From Enterobacter sp. RIT418 (GTDB taxonomy: Bacteria; Pseudomonadota; Gammaproteobacteria; Enterobacterales; Enterobacteriaceae): a stretch of DNA of 64,000 nt. The stretch's first letter is position 1. Every line of letters starts with the position of its first letter. A program made the translations under genes and the position numbers. Below are positions 28,201-40,672 of this stretch, in pieces. The stretch spans positions 248,001 through 312,000 of the forward strand of contig NZ_QBJD02000002.1 in assembly GCF_003057745.1 (NCBI RefSeq), in the 5' to 3' direction. A model generated the notes under the pieces. It was given only the letters and a program-made list of their open reading frames with translations, had not been told where the DNA came from and did no database searches.

Positions 28201-30692
28201 ACAGCAACCTGACGCTGAACGTGGCCAACAGGCTGGACAACCTCGATGGCTCCGTGCTTTTTGGCAGCAACGGCACTACCGTCAACCTGCAAGACGGCAC
28301 GCTGCGCAACCTCGACGGCTCCCTGATTGCGGGTTACAACGTCAACCTTAGCGCCAAGCATCTGGAAAACACCACCGATGCCAGCGTTATCGCAGACAAT
28401 AAGCTGACGTTGGATGTAGGAAGCCTGAACAACATTGAAGGCCACCTCGAGGCAGGCCATACCCTGGCGCTGGACGTGGACGACGATCTGACCCTGGATG
28501 GGAAAAACAGCAGTATTCACGCGGGTAATCAGCTGAACCTGACCACGCACGGGAACTTCACCAACAACACGCAGGTGGAAGCGATTGGTACGCTTAACGT
28601 TAACGCGGATAAAGCGTTCGTTAACAACCAGTCCATAGTGACCGGGGGGGATTTAAACGTCTCTGCGAACAGCATCACCAACAACCGCAGCTCCCTGATG
28701 TGGGCGCTGGGTAAAATGGACCTGCAAGCGCGCAACAACATGTTCTATAACAGCATCGGCGGCAACGTGCTGAGCATGGGCGATATGTCGATTATTGCCA
28801 AAACCATCTGGAACTACGCGGGCCTTATTCGTTCAGAAAAAAATATCAATCTCGATGCTGAGCTGATTAAAAACCAGAGCACCTACACCGGCGGCGGCAT
28901 TTCCGACACGCTCACCCAGGACTCGGTAGGCCACTGGAAAACGATTGAAAACGTCACGACCAAGGTCGATATTTCCACCGTGATGCACATGGTTGGCCAA
29001 ACGTCCGATATCGCGCTGGATAAGCTTGCGGAAATTAGCGCCGGCGGCGACATCAACATTAACCAGCGTAATATTTACGATCAAAAGTCGCTGCAAAACC
29101 TCGGCGGCCTGATTCAGGCAGGAAACGATATCAACATTAAGGGGGACGTGCTCAACACCCCGAAATACGTCTCTGAATCGCTTTACGACTACCTGACGAT
29201 CCCGCTCGATGAACCGATCACCATCACCTACTACTGGCGCGTGGCGATTGATCACTACACCACATGGAAATTTGACTCACTTTACCAGTACCTGGACTTT
29301 ATGTTCGGCTTTGGTACCGCCGCATCCGTTACGGGTAAAGAGCCTGCGGATAAAGGCTATTTCTTCAATTCGCTGCTGAATACCGCCAATGAATCCCCGC
29401 TGCTGAACAGCACGATGATCAAGATTTTCGGCGAAACCTGGAACACCAGCACGCGGGGTGACCTGGTCAAAACCTGGAGCAATCTCTCGAAGGAAGACTA
29501 TGCCCCGCTGAAAAGCAACATGATTTACTTTGTTCCTCTGGAAAAAGGCGAAATCACCGCGGGCCGCAACTTCAACCATTCAGACGGGCTTCTGGATAAC
29601 GGTATTGCACGCGCGGGCATCGTGAACACCCGTGCCGACGTGAAAGATATCGACGTGGGCGATTACAGCGTAGACTCCGTGGTGGCAGGCTATGACATTA
29701 ACGTCAATACCAAAACCATCGATGAGCTGTCCATGGGGATTAGCCCGCTGCCGTCCATCAAGGATATGACCAGCCTGCCGGGCATGTTTGAAGTCTCTGA
29801 GGATTTCAAAAAAGCGCAGGATGCGAAAAAGAACGGAACCGAATACGCCCTCCCGTCAAACAACCTCATTCCGGTGTTCGAAACCCGTCCGGAAATGATC
29901 GACCAAAGCCAGTATACCGGCGCGGATGACTTCTTCGACGAGGTTGATTACACGCCAGAAGCGCCGATCAACGTTATCGGTGATAACTACTTTATCTCTG
30001 AGCTGATCCGCCGCGAGATCAGCAATTCCGTCGGCAGCTTCTTTGCCATCCGTGACGGCCTGGAGGGGGATGCGCTGGTCAAACGCCTGATGGAGAACGC
30101 GGGTGAAGCAGCAAAAGACAGCGGGCTGGGCCTCACCGTGGGCGAGGCATTAACCGCCGAGCAGCGTGAAAATCTCGATCGGGACATCGTCTGGTTTGTG
30201 ACGCAAAACCTGAACGGCGTGGACGTGATGGTTCCGGTGGTTTACCTGAGCCAGCAAACGCAGGCCCAGATAAAATCGGGCGATGTTAACGGCGGCACCG
30301 CGACCCTGCACGCGGGTAACGACATGAACATTGACGCGGGCTTCGTCAACAACGTGAACGGGTCCATGTCGGCGAAAGGCGATATTTCCGTAACGTCGGT
30401 GGAAGGTCTCAACAACGTCAGCAACGGGATGAACGCGGGTATCAAGGCGGGCGGCGATGTTTCTATCACTGCGACCTATGCCGATATTAATAACAACGGC
30501 GCGCAGATCGCTGCGGGTAAAGATGTGAATCTTTCTGCGGCCAATGGCGACATCGTCATGACCGCCAGCGTGGGCCGTGAAGAGAGCGGCAAGCAAACTT
30601 ATCACGCCTTCAACGACGGCGTGGTCGCGAGCCAGAACGTCACGATGGAAGCGAAAAATATCACCTCCAACGCTTCCGATATTAATGCAGGC

Positions 30693-30695
30693 TAG
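30693..30695 (+). other. In-frame amber codon inside TpsA
   Basis: The TAG sits in the sequence NAG-stop-DITLKA. The protein has many AGxD units (AGND, AGKD, AGGD), so the stop occupies the variable x position. A single base change from CAG (Gln) or AAG (Lys) explains it. The reading frame is unbroken on both sides. Confidence 0.9.
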
Positions 30696-32753
30696 GACAT
30701 CACCCTGAAGGCAACCGAGGGTAACGTCACCTTCAACGACCTCCATGAGATTGACGCCTCTCACTCCATTGATACCACGCTGACCGGCGCCGGGAGCTAT
30801 ATCTCCGTCGATAAGCAAACCGAGAGTGCTGAAGCCGTTGGCGCTAACGTCAGGGCCGCAGGCAATCTGACCATTAACGCCAGCAACGACGTCACCCTGG
30901 AAGGCGGCACCTATAACGCAAACACCGGTGAGATCAAAGCGGGCAACAACGTGACGCTGAAGACCTCCGAAGACGTGGCGTTCACCGAAGAGACCACCAC
31001 CTCCCGCCAGTTTGTTGCCGATGCAAGCGCCAGCGGCGGCGGTAAGACCGTGACGGCCGAATACGGCAAAAATAAAAACACGTTTACCAAAGTGGATTCC
31101 GGCGAATACGTCAGCCCGGGCTCTCAGTCCGCAACCTCTGCGATTGGCGCTAAGCCTGGCAAAGCCCCAACCGGCGACACGGCGTCGTTCCGTTTCGGTA
31201 TGGAAACCATCACCGATACCAAAACCACGAACGAAAAGACCAATACCAACGCAGCGCTTAACTTTGGCGATTCCGGCAAGATTGAAGCAGGTAAAACGGT
31301 GGATATTGGCGGTGCCGACCTGAAGGCGGGTAATGATCTCAGCCTGACCGCTGAAGACGTTGCCAGCACAAAATACGTTGATGAATCCAAAACGGAAAGC
31401 AGCCGTAAGGAAACCTTCATTGGCGTCTCCGGCGAAGCGCACAGCACGCTGGTCGACAGTGCGGATAAGGTTGGCAACCTGATCGAAAAATCCAAAGAAG
31501 GCCAAAGCGTCAACGGCGGAATGACAACCCTGGAAGTGATGGGTGATGCCTCCAACATCCTGCTCAATGACCTGGCCGGCGGCTCCGTCACCATCGGCGG
31601 CAAAACGCAGAAAACCACGGAAACGAAAACCGCCACGGCGGAAAACATCACCAACGTCAACGCGGGTAATCTTTCCATCAACACCAGGAAAGACACCACG
31701 CTTAACGGCGTTGAGATCAATGCGAACAGCGTTGACATCAACGCGGGCGGCGACGTGTCAATGAACGCCGCAAAAGCGACAACCGCCACCGCCTCTTCAA
31801 CCGAAACGCACAGCGCGGGGATTACTGCAGGCGTCGGTATGGATCTGACGGGCGTGAGCGGCGGCGTGTCTGTGGATTACAGCGGCAGCATCGACCACGC
31901 GAAAGCGGATACCGTTAGCCATACCAACAGCGCAATGAACGCCTCCACCGTGAAGATTAACAGCGGCGGCGACCTGAACATGACCGGCGCAAACATCACG
32001 GCTGACACCGCAAAGGTAGACGTGGCGGGAGACATGAACGTTAAGTCCGTTCAGGACATTGACTACTCCGAGGCCGATCGCGCCAACTGGGGCGCTTCCG
32101 TTGGCGTGGGGATCTCCTCCGCTGGGGTGACGCCAAGCTTCGCCGCAAACGGCGGCGGCGGTTCGGAAAGCCATGACGGCGCCCAGACGGCGAAACAGTC
32201 CGGCATCAATATCACGAACAGCCTTGACGTCACCACGGGCGGCGACCTGAACATGACGGGTGCGCACCTCGTGTCTGAAAACGGCACCGGTTCTGTGAAC
32301 GTCGGCGGCGATATCAACGCGAAAACGCTCGACGATCGCATCGAGCAGGACGGCGTATACGGCGGTGGCGGCATCGGTATTGGCGGCACGCCGGGCAAAT
32401 CGGGCGGCACGCCTTCCGCGAACATCTATGTTGATACCGTGGACGAGATCCACTTTAACGAAACCCAGAAGTCGACGATTGCCGTGGGTGAAACCACCAG
32501 CAAGTCGGTTAACGGGAACGTGAATACCGACAAAGAGGCGCAGTCAGCCGTAACGCGGGATGAGAAAGAAGCGGGCAACAACATCTCCTTCACGCTGGCC
32601 GATCCTGGTCTGCGTAAGAAATCGAGTGATGCCGATGTTGATACCCCGTCAACGCCAGACGTCGATACCCCGGACGATCACCATTCGGGCAACGGCGGCT
32701 GCAAGAAGGGCTGTGGTGCAACGCAGATCCAGACCGAATCGGCGAGAACGCTG

Positions 32754-32969
32754 AAGGTTGACACCGTCAGCACTGAGACCGCGAGAAGCGTTGATGTGCC
32801 GAAAGTGACGCCATCTCAGGCGCAAACCCTGAAGCCTAAAGCAGAAGCGGCCAGCACGGTGAAGACAGAAACTGTCAGTACTGAAACCGCGAAAAGCGTT
32901 GAGGTACCGAAGGTTACGCCGTCTCAGTCTCAGACTCTGACGCCGAAATCAACCACTACCCTGGTGACT
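32754..32969 (+). repeat. Two 108-bp tandem repeats in the TpsA tail
   Basis: Two adjacent copies of a 36-residue unit built on TVSTETA(R/K)SV(D/E)VPKVTPSQ lie at 32754-32861 and 32862-32969. They follow a cysteine pair (GGCKKGCG) and are rich in Thr, Pro and Lys. They look like a flexible spacer or cell-wall-like stalk at the C-terminal end. Confidence 0.85.
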
Positions 32970-33028
32970 AAACCTGATACGAAGCCAGTGAAAAAGTGGG
33001 CGGTACCGGATACCAACTACCCAACGCT

Positions 33029-33400
33029 GTCGCCAGGTTCCGCGACCGGCAAAACCGGGATGGATGCACCGAAGACGCCAAAACACAAGCAGTGGAACGG
33101 CGACATGACCCACGGCGTAACGCCGTCCAGCAGCGCCAACGGCACCGACGTGAAGCTGTCTCCGGGCTCATCCACCGGCCAGACCGGCATGGACATGCCG
33201 AAAACGCCTGAGCACAAGCAGTGGAACGGCGACATGACAAACGGCGTGGCGCCGTCCAGCAGCGCCAACGGCACCGACGTGAAGCTTTCTCCGGGCTCAT
33301 CCACCGGCCAGACCGGCATGGACATGCCGAAAACGCCTGAGCACAAAACGTGGAACGGTAATATGAACAGCGCGATGAATCAGCCCGTTCAGTGGAAACC
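33029..33400 (+). repeat. 129-bp tandem repeats at the TpsA C terminus
   Basis: About 2.8 copies of a 43-residue unit with the core TGMDMPKTPEHKQWNGDMT and SSSANGTDVKLSPGSS. The last two copies are nearly identical in DNA (for instance the segments starting at 33122 and 33251), which suggests recent duplication. The array may vary in copy number between strains. Confidence 0.85.
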
Positions 33401-33522
33401 ACTGATGCAGGAAATGCCGATTAACATCTACGCTGCCGTCACTATTGAGTTCCATGAAAGCGCGTTCAGCTAGGCCCTGAACCGAAACGTCTGCCGTTCC
33501 GGCAGGCGTTGCGGAAGTAAAA

Positions 33523-33552
33523 AAAAGGGTCTGACCGCGGTCAGACCCTTTT
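33523..33552. terminator. Bidirectional terminator between tpsA and speA
   Basis: A perfect palindrome, AAAAGGGTCTGACC-GC-GGTCAGACCCTTTT, lies between the convergent ends of the TpsA and speA genes. With A-runs on one side and T-runs on the other it should terminate both strands. A second hairpin, AACGTCTGCC/GGCAGGCGTT, lies just before it at about 33485-33511. Confidence 0.88.
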
Positions 33553-33573
33553 CTTATTCAGTACGCGAAAGCG

Positions 33574-35550
<1,977 letters not shown>

Positions 35551-35558
35551 AGCGAACC

Positions 35559-35690
35559 TCAACTCGTTGTATTAAGTGTAAAACAGTTGACTACTATCGC
35601 AGCGTTATACGGCGATAACAACCCATAAACGGCCCCATTTCCCAGCAGAGTATGCTGAAATCCAGACCGTGCGACCGGTTTCTTATTCAT
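35559..35690 (-). CDS. yqgB: Small acid-stress protein YqgB
   Basis: A 43-aa protein ([20 protein letters not shown] followed by VYGLLS and an [11 protein letters not shown] tail) that matches E. coli YqgB in length, ending and position just upstream of speA. The hydrophobic C-terminal half may contact membrane or partner protein. The TGA ends eight bases before the speA ATG, so the two are co-transcribed and speA translation may depend on ribosomes leaving yqgB. A 68-codon frame starting further upstream also exists, but the inner ATG matches the known protein. Confidence 0.85.
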   Translation of the reverse strand: MNKKPVARSGFQHTLLGNGAVYGLLSPYNAAIVVNCFTLNTTS

Positions 35691-36352
35691 ATCATTGTAA
35701 AACACGTATCCGAACTGTGTATGGCAAGGTTCGGCGAAACCACGAGATAACTCTTGTATTAACAAGAGCGCCCTTGTTCAGTTTTCACAAAGCGTGACCG
35801 GCCCTGGAATCCTGAGAAGCGCCGAGATGGGTATAACATCGGCAGGTTTGCAGACTAGAAATGCGGGTTGCGGGAATCAAATGCGCGCCAGAACGGCTGC
35901 GCTGAATTAGCGGAAAACGATGGTTCATTATCTCGTATCACCTCCACGGCCGCTTCTGCTGAAACGGACCACAAGCCAAAGCTAAGAGTTCACTGCTTAA
36001 CCCGGCTGGAAGTGGCAACACGATGAGGTCATCGAGCGCTTTTTTTTAGAAGCCGCGCGCCGCGTTTTATACCGAGAAGGCCGCTAAAAAGCAAAATAAA
36101 AATGCGCGTGTTGCCAGCAGCGTCAGGAAATATTTCCAGCATTGGTTTTAGCACAGTGAGAGCTGAGTCAAAAAAAACTGGAAATCGGTCTAAGAAGTGA
36201 CCTAAAATAGCCGTCCAGATGTTAATCCATCTATACTGATTAACACTCAGACTGCCAGTGTCATTAACCTTCAGGCCTTGGTAGAATTATCTTCTACGGC
36301 TATTCAAGACAGCAGTTCGAGCTAACCAAATTCCTATTAGGTAAAATAAAAC
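35691..36352. promoter_or_regulatory. Long yqgB-metK divergent intergenic region
   Basis: This 662-base gap must hold the promoters of yqgB-speA (minus) and metK (plus). I found no supported gene in it; the E. coli yqgD reading frame is not evident. Features seen are two overlapping hairpins at 35751-35778, a terminator-like hairpin with eight T residues at 36021-36047, a palindrome GGAAATATTTCC at 36126-36137, and MetJ-like boxes at 36217-36232. Confidence 0.6.
36217..36237 (+). promoter_or_regulatory. metK promoter with MetJ-like boxes
   Basis: Two adjacent 8-mers, AGATGTTA and ATCCATCT, resemble the met box AGACGTCT (five of eight matches each), and they overlap a TATACT -10 element at 36232-36237. 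MetJ repression of metK is known in E. coli. No good -35 element is visible. Confidence 0.45.
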
Positions 36353-37507
36353 ATGGCAAAACACCTGTTTACATCCGAGTCCGTATCAGAAGGACATCCT
36401 GATAAAATTGCTGACCAAATCTCCGATGCCGTGCTGGATGCGATCCTTGAACAGGATCCTAAAGCGCGCGTAGCGTGTGAAACCTATGTCAAAACCGGCA
36501 TGGTTCTGGTTGGCGGTGAGATCACCACCAGCGCTTGGGTTGATATCGAAGAGATCACCCGTAACACGGTGCGTGAAATCGGCTATGTGCATTCCGATAT
36601 GGGCTTTGATGCCAACTCCTGCGCGGTGCTGAGCGCAATTGGCAAGCAATCTCCGGACATCAACCAGGGCGTTGACCGCGCCGATCCGCTGGAACAGGGC
36701 GCGGGCGACCAGGGCCTGATGTTCGGCTATGCCACCAACGAAACCGACGTGCTGATGCCAGCGCCTGTCACCTACGCACACCGTCTGGTGCAGCGTCAGG
36801 CTGAAGTGCGTAAAAACGGCACCCTGCCGTGGCTGCGCCCGGATGCGAAAAGCCAGGTCACCTTCCAGTACGACGACGGCAAAATCGTCGGCATTGATGC
36901 GGTCGTTCTGTCCACCCAGCACGCAGAGGATATCGACCAGAAATCCCTGCAGGAAGCGGTGATGGAAGAGATCATCAAGCCGGTTCTGCCAACCGAGTGG
37001 CTGAACAGCGCGACAAAATTCTTCATCAACCCAACCGGACGCTTTGTTATCGGCGGCCCAATGGGCGACTGCGGCCTGACCGGTCGTAAAATTATCGTTG
37101 ATACCTACGGCGGCATGGCGCGTCACGGTGGCGGCGCGTTCTCCGGTAAAGATCCGTCGAAAGTGGACCGTTCTGCCGCGTACGCCGCGCGTTATGTGGC
37201 GAAAAACATCGTTGCCGCAGGCCTGGCCGACCGCTGTGAAATTCAGGTTTCCTACGCGATCGGCGTGGCTGAGCCAACCTCCATCATGGTGGAAACCTTC
37301 GGCACCGAGAAAGTGCCTTCTGAACAGCTGACCCTGCTGGTGCGCGAGTTCTTCGACCTGCGCCCATACGGCCTGATTCAGATGCTGGACCTGCTGCACC
37401 CGATCTACAAAGAAACCGCCGCGTACGGTCACTTTGGTCGCGAACATTTCCCATGGGAAAAAACCGACAAAGCCGCCCTGCTGCGTGAAGCTGCCGGTCT
37501 GAAGTAA
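36353..37507 (+). CDS. metK: S-adenosylmethionine synthase
   Basis: A 384-aa enzyme, identical in length to E. coli MetK. The ATP site [16 protein letters not shown], the loop [12 protein letters not shown] and the phosphate-binding [17 protein letters not shown] are all intact. It makes S-adenosylmethionine from methionine and ATP in the cytoplasm and is essential. It is divergent from yqgB-speA and followed by a clear terminator. MetJ control is likely. Confidence 0.97.
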   Translation: MAKHLFTSESVSEGHPDKIADQISDAVLDAILEQDPKARVACETYVKTGMVLVGGEITTSAWVDIEEITRNTVREIGYVHSDMGFDANSCAVLSAIGKQSPDINQGVDRADPLEQGAGDQGLMFGYATNETDVLMPAPVTYAHRLVQRQAEVRKNGTLPWLRPDAKSQVTFQYDDGKIVGIDAVVLSTQHAEDIDQKSLQEAVMEEIIKPVLPTEWLNSATKFFINPTGRFVIGGPMGDCGLTGRKIIVDTYGGMARHGGGAFSGKDPSKVDRSAAYAARYVAKNIVAAGLADRCEIQVSYAIGVAEPTSIMVETFGTEKVPSEQLTLLVREFFDLRPYGLIQMLDLLHPIYKETAAYGHFGREHFPWEKTDKAALLREAAGLK

Positions 37508-37527
37508 TCGACTAACAGCGTTAAACA

Positions 37528-37553
37528 GGCCAGCCTTTGTGCTGGCCTTTTTT
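37528..37553 (+). terminator. metK terminator
   Basis: GGCCAGC and GCTGGCC form a perfect 7-bp stem with a six-base loop, followed directly by six T residues, 21 bases after the metK stop codon. Confidence 0.9.
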
Positions 37554-37762
37554 ATGTCGGGTGGCGGCAGGTAGCCCTCGTTGAAACCGCTTACACCATG
37601 CCAAATAACTCGCGCTTTCAGAATAATCCCTTTGTCCGATCGCCTTTCTTCTGCTGTTACATTTCATTTCAGTTAAGTCTGAATTATGCGCAAACGCGAT
37701 GCGCATCAATGAAATTCCCTCTATATTTTCAAAGCTTTAATTATTTTTACGATGCATGCGCA

Positions 37763-37797
37763 GTGTAACCGATTACACCATTGTGATTTGTCTCACA
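37763..37797 (+). promoter_or_regulatory. GalR/GalS operator and CRP site of galP
   Basis: GTGTAACCGATTACAC (37763-37778) fits the GalR/GalS operator consensus GTGTAANCGNTTACAC exactly. TGTGATTTGTCTCACA (37782-37797) is a perfect TGTGA-N6-TCACA CRP site. Both lie 65-100 bases before the galP start, so galP should be induced by galactose and need cAMP-CRP, as in E. coli. Confidence 0.88.
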
Positions 37798-37862
37798 TAT
37801 TTTTACGCGCTGCTCACCTACCCTTAACATCGACAAAACTGATAACCCAACTGGAGGGCATA

Positions 37863-39260
37863 ATGCCTGACAATAAAAAACAGGGGCGCACGTCCAATAA
37901 GACGATGACCTTTTTCGTCTGCTTCCTCGCAGCCCTGGCAGGATTACTCTTTGGCCTGGATATCGGCGTTATTGCCGGTGCATTACCCTTCATCACCGAC
38001 GAATTCCAGATCAGCGCACACACGCAGGAATGGGTCGTAAGCTCAATGATGTTCGGTGCCGCCGTGGGCGCCGTGGGCAGCGGATGGCTCTCCTTCAAGC
38101 TCGGGCGTAAGAAAAGCCTGATGATCGGGGCGATCCTGTTCGTCGCCGGCTCGCTCTTCTCCGCCGCCGCGCCGAACGTGGAAGTGCTGATTATCTCCCG
38201 CGTGCTGCTGGGCCTGGCGGTGGGCGTCGCGTCCTATACCGCGCCGCTTTATCTGTCTGAGATCGCGCCAGAAAAAATTCGCGGCAGCATGATCTCCATG
38301 TACCAGCTGATGATCACCATCGGTATTCTCGGCGCCTACCTGTCCGACACCGCGTTCAGCTACAGCGGCGCATGGCGCTGGATGCTTGGCGTGATTATTA
38401 TCCCGGCCATTCTGCTGCTGATCGGCGTCTTCTTCCTGCCGGACAGCCCGCGCTGGTTCGCCGCCAAGCGCCGCTTCCACGATGCCGAGCGCGTGCTGCT
38501 TCGCCTGCGCGATACCAGCGCAGAGGCTAAAAACGAGCTGGAAGAGATCCGCGAAAGCCTGAAGGTCAAACAGTCCGGCTGGGCGCTGTTTAAGGAAAAC
38601 AGCAACTTCCGCCGCGCGGTATTCCTCGGCGTGCTGCTCCAGGTGATGCAGCAGTTCACCGGGATGAACGTCATCATGTACTACGCGCCAAAAATCTTCG
38701 AGCTGGCGGGCTACACCAACACCACCGAGCAGATGTGGGGCACCGTTATCGTTGGCCTGACCAACGTGCTGGCGACCTTCATTGCCATCGGCCTGGTGGA
38801 CCGCTGGGGCCGTAAGCCAACCCTGACGCTGGGGTTCCTGGTGATGGCGGTGGGTATGGGCGTCCTCGGCACCATGATGCACATGGGCATTCACTCCCCA
38901 ACCGCGCAGTACGTCGCCGTGGCCATGCTGCTGATGTTCATCATCGGTTTTGCGATGAGCGCCGGACCGCTGATCTGGGTGCTGTGCTCCGAGATCCAGC
39001 CGCTGAAAGGGCGCGACTTCGGCATCACCTGCTCCACCGCGACCAACTGGATCGCCAACATGATCGTCGGCGCAACGTTCCTGACCATGCTCAACACCCT
39101 GGGCAACGCGAATACCTTCTGGGTCTATTCCGGTCTGAACGTGTTCTTCATCGTGCTGACCCTGTGGCTGGTGCCTGAAACCAAACACGTCTCTCTGGAA
39201 CATATTGAACGTAACCTGATGAAAGGTCGCCCGCTGCGCGAAATCGGCGCACACGACTAA
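37863..39260 (+). CDS. galP: Galactose:proton symporter
   Basis: A 465-aa sugar-porter MFS protein with twelve hydrophobic segments. The family motifs GFLFG-like ([14 protein letters not shown]), DRWGRKP, PESPR-like (PDSPRWFA), the sugar-binding QQFTGMN and PETK are all present. It imports galactose with protons. The chosen start, ATG at 37863 after GGAGG, matches E. coli GalP; the frame runs open further upstream, but that part overlaps the operator region. A GC-rich hairpin (GGGGAGG ... CCTCCCC) follows at about 39273-39296. Confidence 0.95.
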   Translation: MPDNKKQGRTSNKTMTFFVCFLAALAGLLFGLDIGVIAGALPFITDEFQISAHTQEWVVSSMMFGAAVGAVGSGWLSFKLGRKKSLMIGAILFVAGSLFSAAAPNVEVLIISRVLLGLAVGVASYTAPLYLSEIAPEKIRGSMISMYQLMITIGILGAYLSDTAFSYSGAWRWMLGVIIIPAILLLIGVFFLPDSPRWFAAKRRFHDAERVLLRLRDTSAEAKNELEEIRESLKVKQSGWALFKENSNFRRAVFLGVLLQVMQQFTGMNVIMYYAPKIFELAGYTNTTEQMWGTVIVGLTNVLATFIAIGLVDRWGRKPTLTLGFLVMAVGMGVLGTMMHMGIHSPTAQYVAVAMLLMFIIGFAMSAGPLIWVLCSEIQPLKGRDFGITCSTATNWIANMIVGATFLTMLNTLGNANTFWVYSGLNVFFIVLTLWLVPETKHVSLEHIERNLMKGRPLREIGAHD

Positions 39261-39320
39261 TCTTCCGTCCGGGGAGGTGCCTCTTGCGCCTCCCCGCTCC
39301 GCGCTTTATGCTCTGCCCCT

Positions 39321-39818
39321 ATGAAAGCTCCCCGTCTCCCCATCGCCATCCAGCTCGCCGTTATGCGCAGCCTGCGGGAAAAACTCGCCCAGGCGAACCT
39401 CAAGCTTGGCCGCAATTACCCCGAACCTAAGCTTGTCTATCAGCAGCGCGGAACGGCCGCGGGCACCGCCTGGCTGGAATCCTATGAGATCCGCCTGAAC
39501 CCGGTGCTGATGATGGAAAACCAGCAGGCGTTTATCGATGAGGTTGTGCCGCACGAGCTGGCGCACCTTCTGGTGTGGAAGCACTTTGGCCGCGTGGCGC
39601 CGCACGGCAAAGAGTGGAAATGGATGATGGAGGCAGTGCTGGGCGTTCCGGCGCGCCGTACACACCAGTTCGAGCTTGAGTCGGTGCGCCGTAATACTTT
39701 TCCCTACCGCTGCCAGTGCCAGCAGCACCAGCTTACCGTTCGTCGCCACAATCGCGTGGTGCGTGGGGAAGCGACCTACCGCTGCGTGAAATGCGGCGAA
39801 CCGCTGGTCGCGGAATAA
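39321..39818 (+). CDS. sprT: SprT-like zinc metalloprotease
   Basis: A 165-aa cytoplasmic protein with the zinc motif [12 protein letters not shown] (His-Glu-xx-His) near residue 76 and a C-terminal zinc-ribbon-like part with CQCQQHQ and CVKCGEP. It matches E. coli SprT in length and in its place between galP and endA. The SprT domain is related to the DNA-protein crosslink protease Spartan, but the bacterial function is not settled. Confidence 0.92.
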   Translation: MKAPRLPIAIQLAVMRSLREKLAQANLKLGRNYPEPKLVYQQRGTAAGTAWLESYEIRLNPVLMMENQQAFIDEVVPHELAHLLVWKHFGRVAPHGKEWKWMMEAVLGVPARRTHQFELESVRRNTFPYRCQCQQHQLTVRRHNRVVRGEATYRCVKCGEPLVAE

Positions 39819-39912
39819 TCATTAGAACGTTCAGGAACTTTCCTGATCTGGCTGATTGCATACAAGAACAACATTCGCTACGTTGCGGGCTCGTTTTGAC
39901 ACGGAGTCTAAG

Positions 39913-40620
39913 ATGTCCCGTAATTTCTCTCTCGCCGTTGCGTTTCTGACGACGGCACTCTCTGGCCACGCGCTGGCCGACGGTATCAACAGCTTTTCCC
40001 AGGCCAAGGCGGCCGGCGTTAAGGTCAACGCCGACGTGCCGGGCGATTTCTACTGCGGCTGCAAAATTAACTGGCAGGGCAAAAAAGGCGTCGTGGATCT
40101 CGAATCCTGCGGCTATAAGGTGCGTAAAAACGAAAACCGCGCGGGCCGCATCGAATGGGAACACGTTGTTCCGGCCTGGCAGTTTGGCCACCAGCGCCAG
40201 TGCTGGCAGGACGGCGGACGCAAGAACTGCTCGAAAGATCCGGTCTACCGCCAGATGGAAAGCGATATGCACAACCTGCAGCCCGCGGTGGGCGAGGTGA
40301 ACGGCGACCGCGGCAACTTTATGTACAGCCAGTGGAACGGCGGCGATGGGCAGTACGGCCAGTGCGCCATGAAGGTCGATTTTAAAGAAAAAGTGGCCGA
40401 GCCCCCTGCCCGCGCGCGCGGCAGCATCGCCCGCACCTACTTCTATATGCGCGACCGTTACGATCTGAATCTTTCCCGCCAGCAGACGCAGCTGTTCAAC
40501 GCCTGGGACAAGCAATATCCGGTAACGGAGTGGGAATGCCAGCGCGATGAACGCATCGCCAGAGTTCAGGGCAATCACAACCCGTACGTCCAGCGGGCTT
40601 GCCAGGCGCAAAAGAGCTAA
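39913..40620 (+). CDS. endA: DNA-specific endonuclease I
   Basis: A 235-aa periplasmic nuclease, the length of E. coli EndA. A signal peptide ([22 protein letters not shown]) is followed by a cysteine-bearing YCGCKINW segment and the beta-beta-alpha metal nuclease motif around [13 protein letters not shown] [12 protein letters not shown], then [13 protein letters not shown]. The ATG at 39913 with GGAG upstream is chosen because it begins the signal peptide. It cuts double-stranded DNA in the periplasm. Confidence 0.95.
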   Translation: MSRNFSLAVAFLTTALSGHALADGINSFSQAKAAGVKVNADVPGDFYCGCKINWQGKKGVVDLESCGYKVRKNENRAGRIEWEHVVPAWQFGHQRQCWQDGGRKNCSKDPVYRQMESDMHNLQPAVGEVNGDRGNFMYSQWNGGDGQYGQCAMKVDFKEKVAEPPARARGSIARTYFYMRDRYDLNLSRQQTQLFNAWDKQYPVTEWECQRDERIARVQGNHNPYVQRACQAQKS

Positions 40621-40672
40621 CCTACACTAGCGGCAATCGATCTATACCGCACAAGACACGGAATTTCTGACT

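Larger units (their letters stand above)
25215..33473 (+). pseudogene. TpsA filamentous-hemagglutinin-like exoprotein, broken by one TAG
   Basis: One frame of about 2750 codons interrupted only by TAG at 30693-30695. The first part gives a 1826-aa product; after the TAG the same frame stays open to 33473. The N-terminal signal peptide ends near AEAA, and the TPS secretion domain shows NIANPNAKG and ANQNGISVNG, matching the NPNL and NPNGI motifs. Long beta-helix repeats follow (many AGxDI/V units). The C-terminal tail has a CKKGC pair, a 36-residue repeat and a 43-residue repeat. The ATG at 25215 follows AAGGA; an earlier TTG is less likely. The product would be a large surface adhesin. No CdiA-type toxin domain or immunity gene is visible. 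The break could be a mutation or a sequencing error. Confidence 0.85.

Noticed and set aside
30693-30695. TAG read as pyrrolysine or programmed recoding
   Set aside because: Enterobacteria lack the pyrrolysine system, and no recoding signal is visible next to the codon. A point mutation in an AGxD unit is simpler.
30150-31505. A 451-codon antisense frame inside TpsA spanning the TAG
   Set aside because: It mirrors the repetitive Asn/Thr/Gly codon use of TpsA and has no domain or ribosome site. It does not explain the amber codon.
33029-33400. Tandem repeats considered as a CRISPR array
   Set aside because: The units are 129 bp, in frame, protein-coding and contiguous, without unique spacers; no cas genes are present.
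32500-33473. TpsA C terminus considered as a CdiA contact-dependent toxin
   Set aside because: No VENN-type boundary, no toxin-like domain and no small immunity gene follow; speA lies convergent directly after the terminator.
35691-36352. yqgD gene as found in some E. coli annotations
   Set aside because: No frame in this interval has a convincing length, start or protein composition.
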